A stretch of 64,000 nt of DNA from Antedon bifida (Eukaryota; Echinodermata; Crinoidea; Comatulida; Antedonidae), in NCBI GenBank assembly GCA_963402885.1, contig OY727101.1, positions 20,560,417-20,624,416 of the forward strand, written 5' to 3'. Under the pieces are notes generated by a model. The model saw nothing but the letters and a program-made list of their open reading frames with translations, ran no database searches and was not told where the DNA came from. Positions 53,056-64,000 of the stretch are shown here, piece by piece. The position numbers were made by a program, and so were the translations under genes. The first letter of the stretch is position 1, and every line of letters starts with the position of its first letter.

Positions 53056-56000
53056 TTAAAGCTTAACACACATTTCCATCAGCTGAAAAGAAAAAGGATA
53101 TCAAATTAGAAATATTCGAAAAAGTATTGGGTATAGGCCAATCATTTGACCCAAATCTCAAGCCATTTGATCTTACGTCTGGCTGCGAGTACATACTATG
53201 TACATACCGGGTGTCGCAGCCAAACCCTTTGATTTCCGGAGCTCAGCATCCTGTAAGATTGCCTCTACTACAATGTGCTACAGTCGAAGAACTATTACGT
53301 ATGGATAAACTATTACGTATGGATACATATACTTACATCCTCAATCGAAAGTGCCACAGATTTCTCGTTCGACCCACCAAGCTTTTCAAATTTCTCTGCA
53401 AAGAATATAGATAACATTAAATTAATGTATGAAGTGGAATACCAATCTACACTGGTCGGGCTAATAGTGGAATCACCAAGCGGCACACGGCGGTCGGGCT
53501 AATAGTGGAATCACCAAGCGCCACACGGCGGTCAGGCTAATAGTAGAATCGCCAAGTGTTATACGATGGTCAGTTTTATAGTAACTTACTAATGACGTAT
53601 CGAAGCTTTGAAACCATGAGGAAAAATTCGTCGTACGTTATCTTATTGTCACTGCCAACGTACCGACTCACTAGGTGCTGCAATATGGTGTCACTGGTTT
53701 TAAGACCTGAAAGAGAAAGTAATATTATTTCTTATGCGTGTTTTGATATCTTTATAAAACATTAGGCCTACAGTGCGCAGGCCTACAATGCGCAGACCTA
53801 TGAAAGGTTGAAGTCGTCGGCTAAAACATACCTGCTCGTGATAAAGCATCTCTCAACTCGCTCGCATCAAGAGATTTACTGTTGTCTTTATCCGATTGTA
53901 GAAACGTCATCTGGAAAAAAATCAATACAATTTGGTTGAAATAGAAGTAGTAGAACCCATAATGAATAAATAAGTAATAAATTATGTTATAAACTTACGT
54001 CACAATAGAAAGACAACGCCCCAATGGCCATGCCTTCATTGACGGAAAGTGTTCGAGAATCGTCGTCCTATTAAGAAGGTTAAGTCTATTTAACAAAATA
54101 GGTTTTCACTAGGACGCAACGCAACCGAAATGACCAATGACATCGCTTGTGGTTAGTCAAGTTATTTACGTTGCGTATGTCCGTTGTGTGACCCAACCTT
54201 TGGGCTAATATGCATTTAGTACAAAAAGGATGACTTAATAAAAAGGGACACCCGAGCATCCAAAGGGGGACACCAGCAGAAAGCTGAACATCAGACGAAA
54301 GATGGCGCAAGTCACCGAACTATGACGAATGACAGAACATCATGTCAACGTCATTTGCGTGATCAAGGCTACTGAAAGTAGCTGAAACGTAGCAAGTAAG
54401 TACTTGTCAACTGGTTTAACCAAAAAGTTAACATTTATTTATTTTAAAAGGATACGTCATATAGAGCGGCGATAGCTGCGGAAGTTTCGTGTGAAATATC
54501 AGTGGGAATTATTTCTGAAAGAGAAAATAGATTGTATATTCAAACTTTATAATTGAAGTAACTAAGCTTTATATTGAATCCAACATTTCATTAAAAATAA
54601 ATCTACATACGTTCTTTTTTCCAACCAACGAAAAAAGCATCTAGCTCCGAGTTGTCCATCAAGCCATCCTATAAACAGAAGAGTAAAACAGTATAAACAG
54701 GGAAGACTGATATACTATAATTAGTGAAAATGTATGTCAACAGTCTTGTCTACTTACCGCACCGGCTTTTTCTTTAAAGAAAGATTCAATAATCGATGCC
54801 ATCATAGGATCAAGATCGTCAAACTGAAATTGTAATATTTACAATACATTATAGAAGTATACACTATTAAGAAGTATAGGTTTTACTATTTATTTTGTTT
54901 CATTACAATAATAAAGGTCCATAGCTTACATTTTTCGTTAATGTTGGTGTGTAGACGGTTATGCAACTTGCCGATCTAAAAAAAAATCACAATTTAGTAG
55001 AGACCATATAATATTAAAACAATAGGCCTATATTATTACTCTTATGTGTGAACAGTAGCGCTCAATGTGAACGCAGGCTACAGAGCTCAACCAAATTAAG
55101 CTGTACGGATTATTTACAGAGTGGTAGGTGAAATCGCCCACCCACCGTCCATATTAGTCTATACTTACGCAGTCTTGGAAGAATATCCAGAGAAGAAACG
55201 CAACAAGAACGGAATTTCTTTGTCCTTATTAAACGTTGATGGAATGACGACGTAGTTACCCGGATCAAGAGTCATAAACAGAGTAATTTCTCGTATTCCC
55301 TCTTTGTGTACAAATGAGTGTAGTGGTTTGTTGTTTTGAAGGAACTTGCTGTCGATTGGAGAGTCTTCAGTCTGTTTACAAATTGGAAATTCATCAGTTA
55401 AATGTGTAGTTTCGAAAGTTCGCAAAGTTTCATTTTCGCAAAGTTTCATTTTCGCAAAGTTTCATTTTTGCAAAGTTTCGTTTTTTGCAAAAGTTCGCAA
55501 AGTTTCGTTTTTTGCAAAAGTTCGCAAAGTTTCGTTTTTTGCAAAAGTTCGCAAAAGTTTCGTTTTTTGCAAAAGTTCGCAAAAGTTTCGTTTTTTGCAA
55601 AAGTTCGCAAAAGTTTCGTTTTTTGCAAAAGTTCGCAAAAGTTTCGTTTTTTGCAAAAGTTCGCAATGTTCGTTTTTTGCAAAAGTTCGCAATGTTCGTT
55701 TTTTGCAAAAGTTCGCAATGTTCGTTTTTTGCAAAAGTTCGCAATGTTCGTTTTTTGCAAAAGTTCGCAATTACCTTGTATACATCGAGACCAATGTTAT
55801 ATCCATCCCACGAGGTTTCTTGTCTGCCTCTTCCAACTGCCATCAGAGAGACAACCACTAAATCACCATCATCGTCAACCTTTATATTGTATTGGGGGTT
55901 GTTATGGAAATCTACAAGACACAAATACAGATATATCAATTTCGTCAAAAAAGTCTTTTGTTTTTTTATATTGTAATTTTGTAAAAATTTCGGTAAGTCT

Positions 56001-58307
56001 AGCCTACATTTTTGTTTTTTATATTGTAATTTTATAAATAAAACCGAAAGTAAAAAAATTCCTATTTTGTAAAACTTTTCCAAAAGAATAATCTTAATAT
56101 TAGTAGTATATAATTACTTGTGTCTGTAGAATATTCTAATAATATTTTAACGTAGGCTTACATGGTTCGTTTCATAGCAAAATCTAATGTTAAAAAAATT
56201 CTGCAGATCACTTACTTTCTTTGTTAGCCTCATAACGTCCCATTGCAGTCGAACCCTTCTGCCATTTATTGAAATGCTCGGTTACAGTCCATTTTGCCTC
56301 CTTTTCAGACAGCTCCGGTGGAACATGGAGAATCCTTAGCTCTTTGAATCTTTTCAGAACATCTTTGATATCCATCCTTAACAAGTATTGGAACAATTTA
56401 AATGATACATCGAATATCATGATAAAAACAGAAATTTAGGCCTACATGGTTTCATTTAATTAGTATACTATTATTTACCAAAAATCGCCATCCACTTTGC
56501 TTTTTATTTTAAACTCTTCCTTGATTTCAGCACTCAACGACTTCATCTCTTTCGACCTGAAATGTTCAATGAGATTTTATTTAAAAAAAATGGTACACTA
56601 GCTTGATGAATCTTTTTTTCACCTTTCTTGTCGTGCGCAAGAAACATTGCGCGTTTAAGTAAAAATATTGTCGGAAAGACGCACACAGATATCTACTTAC
56701 TCGTCACCCCAAGGTCCAGTCCATTCACAACGTTCTGTACTGAGAACTCGAATGATATTTGCCCAACACATAATGTTATTGTTGTTGTACATTACCTAAA
56801 AGATGGTAACAAAATAAGTACTTGGTCCATTTCATTTATTATTCAGTACAAAGATATCCCAATATTCAGTTTGCTATTTCTATATAAATCTATTGAAACG
56901 GTATAGTGAGGATTTTGGTAAGGATAACCCAATACGTTTAGATATAGATATGTTACCAATGATTGGCTTAAATATTTTATCAAGGCTGTAGCTTACTTTT
57001 TTCACGCTTCCATTTAGAATGTACAATGTTTTCGGTTTGAGACCACAATAATCCGAATGTCCGAAAGCTAAAGTAGCGGTCACTAGTGATCCAGTTTTTC
57101 TGCACATTTTCAATTTTGAACAAAGTGTAGCCTCTGTACAATCGGACACTTGTACTCTCTCAACAGTACCGCCAGATAGATCGATCAACGCTTCAGGAAT
57201 CTCAAAAGTACAATCCATCGCTTCGTAACGCATTAATAGCCTTTAGAAAAAATGTGAACATAGTGATTGTGATTGACAGTGATATGATCATGTTACAGAT
57301 TATTATTATCATTATTATAATCTAGGTTAACATTATCTAAGTGATAGCTTACTTGGCCAATGCTTTTTCCATGAGAGGAGCCCAGAATTCATCTTTTGAT
57401 TGGCAGCGACCGAACATCAGTTTACCATCCAGTGTTGGCAGTCGATCGTCAATTACAATTTCATACCAGGATCCAAATCTCCAGAATCTGAACCTAAAGA
57501 TGCCTTTGTAGTTGTCTTTGAACGACTGTTCAGGACAGCCGTAGTTGAGTATTGACGGAACCAGTGTCATCCCAGCCAATGCGTTCATGAATGACGCGTT
57601 TGCTGTAGGAAAATTTAGTAAACACAAACGTTACATTGTAGTTTGTTGCAAAGCGTTTTGCTCCATTACCTATTGATTGTAAAATAACTTTATACTGAAT
57701 TTATAAATTAAAGACACCAAAGTCTTACCAAGGCCTTCATCTCCTGCTAAAATAACCTCATTAAATGATGCTCCATCTTTAAAGAAGAAGGGTTCCTGCT
57801 TGCCTTCTAAGATTTCCTAAGAGAAAACACACGGTTTTGTCAGTTTATTTTTGGAGCGAATCCAAAATGTTAGGCCTAGTTAAAAGGCAGCAGATTGAAA
57901 TGTTCTAGCTAGCTTCTATGCCCTAGGCCGTTGCAAATAAAAACCGTATGGGTTTCATGGAGTAGTTATTTCCACATTTAGCCTATCTTATAGTTACCGC
58001 CTAAATAAATTATGGCGAATATAATTGCATACCCATGAATAAGCCTAGTACAACTTTTTAATGTTAGTTATTGTAAGTAGTACTATTTATATTGAATAGA
58101 AACGCTTACTTTTGGACGTAGCCACCTGATGTCATTTCGCCTCTCGTAGAAGTCAAACAAATATGTGTCTTCTTTGACGAAGATAGACTCGTTACATGCT
58201 CCAAAACGGGGATCTTCGAATAGGTTATCCTTATTGTACTGACTATCCGCTATCAAATCAGCATACGTTTGGTTCCAAAGCGTGTTTACTTGTGTCGACA
58301 CAGCCAT
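53056..58307 (-). CDS. Calpain A: classical penta-EF calpain lacking the catalytic triad (complete, 18 exons)
   Basis: Exons in coding order: 58110-58307, 57729-57816, 57353-57602, 56997-57240, 56701-56795, 56479-56556, 56216-56376, 55775-55911, 55169-55371, 54930-54975, 54758-54823, 54611-54668, 54456-54514, 53999-54067, 53832-53910, 53590-53706, 53337-53395, 53056-53082. All phases agree: 2034 bases, 677 residues. Protease core landmarks are 'NLFEDPRFGACNESIF', 'WLRPK', 'DDRLPTLDGKLMF' and 'FWAPLMEKALAK' (residues 1 to about 300); a C2-like domain III follows (about 310-490: 'NNPQYNIKV', 'YVVIPSTFNKD'), then penta-EF (about 500-677). Calpains normally cut proteins in response to Ca2+. Here the Cys site reads LANASF (Ala98), the His site KTLY (Thr250), and NPWG is replaced by LSTE. 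Known inactive relatives such as CAPN6 are regulatory. The upstream open frame begins with GTG, so the ATG at 58307 was chosen. Confidence 0.92.
53454..53567. repeat. 38-bp tandem repeat in the intron before the penultimate calpain A exon
   Basis: Three copies of 'ggtcgggctaatagtggaat' plus 'caccaagcggcacacggc' start at 53454, 53492 and 53530; the third is diverged. Degenerate relatives occur in the same intron of calpain B (61555-61690). Confidence 0.8.
55417..55770. repeat. Minisatellite in intron 8 of calpain A, 16-bp then 26-28-bp units
   Basis: The array starts with about three 16-bp units ('gcaaagtttcattttc') and passes into ten or so longer units built from 'gttcgttttttgcaaaagtt' plus 'cgcaaa', 26, 27 or 28 bp long. 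Each long unit contains the perfect palindrome TTTTGCAAAA. It carries no stop codon in several frames on both strands, which creates long spurious ORFs. Confidence 0.9.
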
Positions 58308-60365
58308 GCTAATACACGTGAAACTCGAATAAGTCCGATTGAAATAGATGGGTCTATGGTAAACCGGCAGGACGTGTTGTCTCGACGAAAGCAGCGTTAA
58401 CACTAAATGTACAAAACAAATTAACCAGGTCTATACACCATGTTTCTGAAACACCCGTGTTTTGATTGGATGAAATTGTACCATGTGACACATACCACAC
58501 CTGCATAATTATTACCAGGTGAATTAATACGCTGGCTGGCCAATGGCTGAAGCTAAATTTAAATGCAAACTGTATGACTACATAGACATTTATGTTGGAA
58601 TAATACATGCCACATTTGTGACGCGTTACTATTAAGTCAATAGCATACTTATTTCCACGTTACTGGTATTCGTAGTAATGAAATATCATGTTTGTTAACG
58701 CGTTACTATTGATATTCCATATGTGTTGACACGTTATTATAAATTAGACATTAGACAAACTTGTATTGTTGAGGTGCACCTGTTTAGGCCTAAGCCTGAT
58801 ACTTTCGAACCCCCAGACAGCACCAGCTTACGCCTCTGTGAGGTAGCAAGAACTTGCATTATTAGGCTACTATTTTTCGTAGCAATGGAATATTACAGAC
58901 TCGCTTATGTTTGTTATTGTGTATGGTTACCCACAAAGAAGCTTGGCTCAATAAGAAGAAGATGTTAATTTAATTCTATCGGAATAACACCAATGTAAGT
59001 AACCTCCACCTTTATGTTGCAACGTTAGGCAGTATAAATAGTTTTATTGAACTAAGTATTACTTATTTACAATAAGTTAATTTTAGAATCTCTGCTTTGA
59101 ATAACCAGAATACCTTGATGTTCTTGTGTTCAACAAACCAAGTCTATTCAGCCCTTTATGTGAAACAATAGTTATTGCCTAGCCTAGTAGCATTGATTTA
59201 GAATGGTTGTTAATGAGTGTACAATGGATTAAGGTATAGAAAAATAGCCATAAATACACACACAAAACACAAAATCATTATTCAAAGTGCAAATTTACTT
59301 ATTTCATGCTTTTAAACATCTACAGCAATCATTAAAATATGATTCTTGACACAAAGTTAAATGATATATTATAATGTTATTTTTTACTATGAACTGTTTT
59401 TATAGTATTGTGGTAAGGAGATTATTAGGTGTTATGCGAGATGAAATAATGTGAGTTAAAGAAATTAGGTTGTAATTGAAAGTAGTATTCATACTGAATT
59501 AACAAGGCCATATACATGGCGGTAGTCGCGTGAATTTGAGCTAGTGTTTACCGACCGACCGACATAGTGAACTATTATAAAACTAAAACATTTGAAAATT
59601 CCGCGGCGTCTTCTGCCAGTTGTTGCTTCCTTGCCGGCAAACAATGACGTAATTCATAGCGTGTCCTTTGGATGCCATTGTTGTAAGTGACGTCACACCC
59701 ACACAATTACATTTTTAAATGGAGCAAAAACAATAAATGATCAGTAATAGGACATATTCACTCCCTGAAACTTGTAGCTCCGTGTGACGTGTTAGACAAA
59801 AGACATCTTTACATAACAGAATTTTATTTATTGTTAAAGAAACAGTTTGTGAAGTTTTACAACAAAAACTAATAAACAATATAAAAGATACAAGAAACTT
59901 TATTTGTCTTCGTGACAGCAATTCCAATTAAAAAGAATCATATAAATGACTATAAAAATGGCAATAATAGTAAAAAAAATGAGTTAAAACCGTAAGGTTA
60001 CAAATTACAGTCTAGAGACACAGGTGTTAAAAATATTATTCAAATTTGGTAAAAACGAATTTCTAAAAGACTATATAGATTCATGATTTGGACTAGATTT
60101 ACGGCAGTCTAAAATCATTTATTTTGTTTCCTGATATGTGTAATAATTACCATTCAACAAACCTATTTATTTCCTAACTTAAATTTTCCTGAGCATTGTC
60201 GCAAAGAAACACGTATAAAATTAACACTCGTTCTTGGTTCAAGTTCAGACCCAATAGACAATAAAGTAAAGCAATTTTTAAAACTTAATTTTAATTTCAG
60301 TTATGAAATATAACATAGTGTTATGCGTTGTAAGAGTCTACACTCTTAATATCTGTATAAATCTC
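58308..60365. other. Intergenic region between calpain A (start) and calpain B (end)
   Basis: About 2 kb without a recognised exon. A minus-strand acceptor-like ACATTTAG near 58403 may mark the start of calpain A's first coding exon, with a 5' UTR exon further right. Minus-strand AATAAA signals near 59825 and 59900 could serve calpain B. Confidence 0.4.
59600..59700. promoter_or_regulatory. Candidate promoter with a full CRE
   Basis: A CpG-bearing patch in AT-rich surroundings contains 'ccgcggcg', 'ttgccggcaa', TGACGTAA (about 59645) and the palindromic CRE TGACGTCA (about 59688). It lies 1.3 kb upstream of the calpain A start codon, a plausible distance for a promoter with a 5' UTR intron. 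Confidence 0.35.
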
Positions 60366-62640
60366 CTAAAGCTTGACACACATTTCCAACAACTGAAAAA
60401 GAACAAAAAGAGAAATGTGTATAAAAGTAATAGACCCACACGAAAACATGTATTGACTTTCAACGTACGGTACAGTATTGTCACAATAAAGCAAGAACAA
60501 CAAGTAAACAATTGAAACACAGAACAAAAATAATAAATGTTTAAAAAAAAAGATATGAAAAGCATAAACCACCAAAATCATAGACCAGCTGAGACTCCAT
60601 GCGTCTAAGAAACATGGATGAATTTGGTTGTTAATTATTGATGATGTTTGATGATGGAGGTCTTTTAACCATGGCGGCCATTTTAATTTCAATATGGCGG
60701 CCACTAGGGGTCTTGCCGTTTGGTCTCTATTTGTTGTGATCATTTGGTAGCTGTGGGAAGTTGACACAAGTACACGATTCTTCTCTAAAATCAAACTTAG
60801 CCACTCTACAGTACTAATCCTAGTAGATCACAGAGTTTCGTTTTTAGAACGTTTGTTATAGTGGACAATTTATCTATTTATTCCAAATTCGACACATTAA
60901 TCGTTATTGGCTATGGCGTGTCTAGAGTTTAACATGGGCAAAGCCCAACATAGACTTAGTTATCTCTAAAGCCTGGTTCAATACAATTGCAATTGAAATA
61001 TAAATATATAAAAGATAATTATGAAATGTTATTTTGCACAAGCAAGTGAAAAGCAGTGTTGTAATAGTAGTCGTGGTAAAAAAATATTCTGAGTCAAAAC
61101 AGAGGACGCTATAGGAAATTCACTCATGAATCTAAAATGATAATGTATTGTCCCCCACAAACATAAAAAATGAAGATCAATCAATAGGTAATTTCGCAGT
61201 TTAAAAAAATTTATTAAAAAAACTATCATAAAAAAATATTTCATAAAGAAACATTAATAAACAGTTAAATAATAGAAAATAAAAATTCCAACACATTGTC
61301 TTTTTCAGGTAAAGAAATTAGTTTTCGATTCAATTTTTGGTAAAAGTTTTTATGTGACATTAAAATGGCATATTTTGTATATAACCCAAAGTTATCGTCG
61401 ATATCGTCCTAGTATAAATGGGGCTTAAAGTCTAATACACCGAATGATTTACTTACATCTTCAAGCGATAAGGTCACAGATTTCTTAGACGACCCACCAA
61501 GCTTTTCAAATTTCCCTGTAAAAAATAGTTTAATATTATTTTCTGTATCACTTGCGCTGGAATCATCAAGCACCATAAAGTGGTCCTGCTTATAGTGGTA
61601 TCGTACGTTACACGGCGATCGTGTGAATAGTGAAATCAGTAAGTGTCATACGATGTTCGAAATAATGGGGGAATCATCAAGCGTGGTCGGACGAATAGCC
61701 ATGGTGTCATAGTGGTTGTGCTTGTTACTAAACAAAAATACGGAAGAATAGAAGACATAGATTAACTTACGAATGACATAACGAATCTTTGAAACCATGA
61801 GGAAAAATTCGTTGTATGTTATCTTATTGTCACTGCCAAGGTATCGACTGATAAGATGTTTGAGTACGGTGTCACTAGGTTTAAAACCTGAAATTAAAAA
61901 ATATTATAATTCATTTAATTAATAAAATCTGTATAAAAAGTCCAAATCACACCTTGGACATACAGTAGGCCTATACATCGCAATGTTTTAAGAATAAAGC
62001 TGCTTTCACATCGCGCCCGGAGAAAAATATCGTAGAAAATGGGTTCAGTGGTAAAACATAGGATCGTTCACACCAAATTTGTACGATTTGATTTCGTACC
62101 TGATTAGGGCTCCGAATTCGTAGCGATGGATCAAAATGATACTTGTTTCTTGAAATCGTGCGATTTTTTTCTTTCGTCCAAGCAGCAGTGAACATGACGT
62201 GACAACGGATAACCAAATTCGTGCTTGATGTGAAAGCACGCTCAACGCTCGCAATACTTTTCTCAGAAACCGGGCGCGATGTGAAAGTAGCTTAAGGCAG
62301 GTTGGTGTGGTTGTATCGAGGCCATGGGGACTTTCTTACCTGCGTTTGTTAAAGCAACCCGTAACTCGCTCTCATTAAGAGATTTACTTTCGTCTGTATC
62401 GTCTATTTTAAACCTCTCCTGAAAAGTCAGTAGACATGTTATACAATAATTCTTATTCGTTCCAAGACAAACTAAAAATGCTTGGACAGAACATACACAA
62501 TTGTATAAACATATAGAACATTCCATATTTAAAAGTATTACATAAATCAAAATTCATTCATCACAAAGATGTGTATTGTGTATTGATAAAAAATGTATAT
62601 TTTTAGCATGCTTGGGAAAATTGTACTCATTTATTTTATG

Positions 62641-62676
<36 letters not shown>

Positions 62677-63785
62677 CCAAAGGCAAATTATAGAAAAAAA
62701 TGACTATACTGTGGGTATCTGTGGCTGGATCTCAATGGAGATACAACATAAAATAAGCAAAAATCTAAATCAAAACGGTAAAATAAACAGCTAGAAAAAA
62801 TAGCAGAGCAAGTGAGAGTACTTGGACAAAATTGAGAACATTAAGCAGACAAGCTCTGCTGAGTGGACTGGAATAAAGAAATAAAAACAGAGGCGGCACA
62901 GCTAGGCTGGTGAATAGAGGGTGGCGAGAGTAAGAGTAGAAAACAATGAAGATAGCTTGGTAGATATAAACAATTTAGAGATGTAACTAAAATACTACTC
63001 AAATGGTTGTTAATATTGGAATTTAAGTAATCGATGGAATAATTTTACCGATCTGGGAGTGTGTTCCTAATGTTAAGTCCAAAAGGTTTTGTCGTTTTAT
63101 AGCCAATCTGCAGGCAGTACTGTTTTGATCTTATTTATACAAATATAAAAACATCCCATCTAAAAAAATCTTCTAACAAGAAATAAATTTTAGATACAGC
63201 AAGGAAAAGTTTATGTGCAAAATAATTTTAGTGAAATCATAGTGCAATATTGATAGTGTGCATGTACTGAATGTTGCATACTTACATCACAGAAGAAAGA
63301 CAATGCTCCGATGCCTCTGCCTTCCACCACAGAAAGTTGTCTAGAATCGTCTTCCTATTTATAAGTTTAAGTCAATCAAACAAGAAACTATGATTACTTT
63401 CAATAATAAGTGTATCGGTATACGATCGTCGATAGAATAATTAGTACTGGTATTGTCCGCATGAAAAATTGGTAAGAACGCCAAAATTGTGCAGATTAGT
63501 TGTGGACTACTGTTTAATTAAAAATTAATTGATATGATACTGGTCCCAAGTTAAAAGAATGAAATCCCGAGAGACTTGATGAAAGCTAGAACAAACAATA
63601 GAGGCCGCTATAATCAATTTAAATAAATATAGAGGACGCTATTATATTATTCTTAATATTACTGGTCGACCTCTTCAGTCCCAGAGGGCCAGCGTACAGG
63701 ACTGTGATACTGTGACTAAAGGATACGTCAAATATAGCGGCGATGACTGCTGAAGTTTCTTGTGAAATATCGGTGGCAATCATGT
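60366..63785 (-). CDS. Calpain B: C-terminal penta-EF exons of a second calpain (partial)
   Basis: Six exons in coding order: 63727-63785, 63286-63354, 62340-62418, 61771-61887, 61457-61515, 60366-60392. Their lengths (59, 69, 79, 117, 59, 27) equal those of the last six calpain A exons, and the proteins align throughout. Visible motifs are 'DDSRQLSVVEGRGIGALSFF', the EF-hand loop 'DTDESKSLNESE' (acidic or polar at 1, 3, 5, 9 and 12), 'YLGSDNKITYNEFFLMVSK', 'KFEKLGGSSKKS' and the end 'LLEMCVKL'. In calpains this domain binds Ca2+ and dimerises. The protease and C2-like parts lie beyond 64000, so activity cannot be judged. A tandem duplicate of calpain A is inferred. The last intron is about 1.06 kb. 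Confidence 0.9.
60668..60704 (+). promoter_or_regulatory. Paired YY1-like motifs in the last intron of calpain B
   Basis: ATGGCGGCC occurs twice in direct orientation, at 60671 and 60694, each preceded by A-rich bases as in the YY1 consensus. A site pair 23 bp apart in AT-rich DNA is unusual, but function is not shown. Confidence 0.35.
61555..61690. repeat. Degenerate relative of the 38-bp calpain A intron repeat
   Basis: Words such as 'ggaatcatcaagc', 'gtgaatagtgaaatcagtaa' and 'gtcatacgatgttcg' match the 53454-53567 units loosely and sit in the same intron position. Confidence 0.5.
62641..62673. repeat. (AT)n microsatellite
   Basis: About fifteen AT dinucleotides in the intron between exons 2 and 3 of the visible calpain B. 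Confidence 0.9.
62671..62740. repeat. Dispersed repeat shared with 37850-37916
   Basis: 'taaatccaaaggcaaattat', then 'gaaaaaaatgac' and 'tggagatac', matches the copy in the WD40 gene. The copy here abuts the AT microsatellite. Confidence 0.55.
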
Positions 63786-64000
63786 CTGAAAGACAAAATG
63801 CAAGATACATATTAGACGGTGTTGATTGAAGTACCGGTATTGTCCGCCAGGAAAATGTGTGTAAGCGCCAAAATTGTGCAGACTAGTTGTAGAATTGAAA
63901 AGAATTGTACTTTTTAATTAATTAATATGACTGGTCATTAGAAACTGGTTAGACAAAGGAAATTCCGAGAGACTTGATGAAAGCTGGAACAAACAATAGA
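63440..64000. repeat. Direct duplication flanking a calpain B exon (about 390-bp period)
   Basis: 63440-63605 and 63830-64000 share 'ctggtattgtccgc' or 'ccggtattgtccgc', 'cgccaaaattgtgcaga' and 'gagagacttgatgaaagct' in the same order. They flank the exon at 63727-63785. The right copy is cut by the window edge. Confidence 0.75.

Noticed and set aside
55346..56083. Long ORFs on both strands across the minisatellite
   Set aside because: They follow from repeat units lacking stop codons; only the exon 55775-55911 is real coding sequence. Repeated spacing also recalls CRISPR, but this is an animal intron with no spacers.
58308..58403. Longer calpain A N-terminus, possibly a mitochondrial presequence
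   Set aside because: The open frame begins with GTG at 58403 and contains no ATG before 58307; the basic stretch is probably 5' UTR.
60393..60800. Calpain B terminal exon beginning TGG CTA AGT near 60800
   Set aside because: It looked like the usual WL ending, but it would add about 140 unrelated residues. The 27-bp exon at 60366-60392 has an exact counterpart in calpain A.

Overview
The window is eukaryotic DNA from an animal. It is AT-rich, with short exons, GT-AG introns, SINE- and MITE-like repeats and satellites in introns. The protein repertoire (MAPKBP1/WDR62-type WD40 protein, serine racemase, classical penta-EF calpains), the single MAPKBP1/WDR62-type gene and the many 'GGCCTA' and 'TACAGTAC' words suggest a marine invertebrate, perhaps an echinoderm or other non-vertebrate deuterostome. 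The species call is inference.

Layout. (1) 1-878, minus: one exon of a serine racemase gene, carrying the PLP lysine motif; the rest lies off the left edge. (2) 879-2640: a shared upstream region, probably a bidirectional promoter, with a candidate non-coding first exon (donor at 1629) for the plus-strand gene. (3) 2641-38566, plus: a complete MAPKBP1/WDR62-like gene. I assembled 34 coding exons with consistent phases into an 1852-residue protein: WD40 propellers, an acidic and serine-rich linker, and a C-terminal helical end. Its introns hold MITE-like foldbacks and other dispersed repeats. (4) 38567-43738: probable 3' UTR with a tRNA-like fragment, a hairpin and a G-rich minisatellite, then a 28-bp minisatellite and a tRNA-Ser-derived SINE. 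(5) 44872-51878, minus: a small four-exon gene (gene C, model about 201 residues) whose C-terminal half resembles the CUB-like domain of meteorins; family and 5' end are tentative. A nested foldback element lies in its last two introns. (6) 53056-58307, minus: a complete 18-exon calpain (calpain A, 677 residues) in which all three catalytic residues are replaced. (7) 60366-63785, minus: the last six exons of a second calpain (calpain B), with exon sizes identical to calpain A, so the two are tandem duplicates. Its protease part lies off the right edge.

The most notable find is calpain A. It keeps the protease scaffold, the C2-like domain and at least one good EF-hand loop, but Cys, His and Asn of the triad read as Ala, Thr and Ser. 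This looks like a maintained pseudo-protease beside a paralogue. Other notable points are a tandemly duplicated 3' splice site in the WD40 gene, a 26-28-bp intronic minisatellite that stays open on both strands, and a 61-bp inverted repeat enclosing a 52-bp hairpin.
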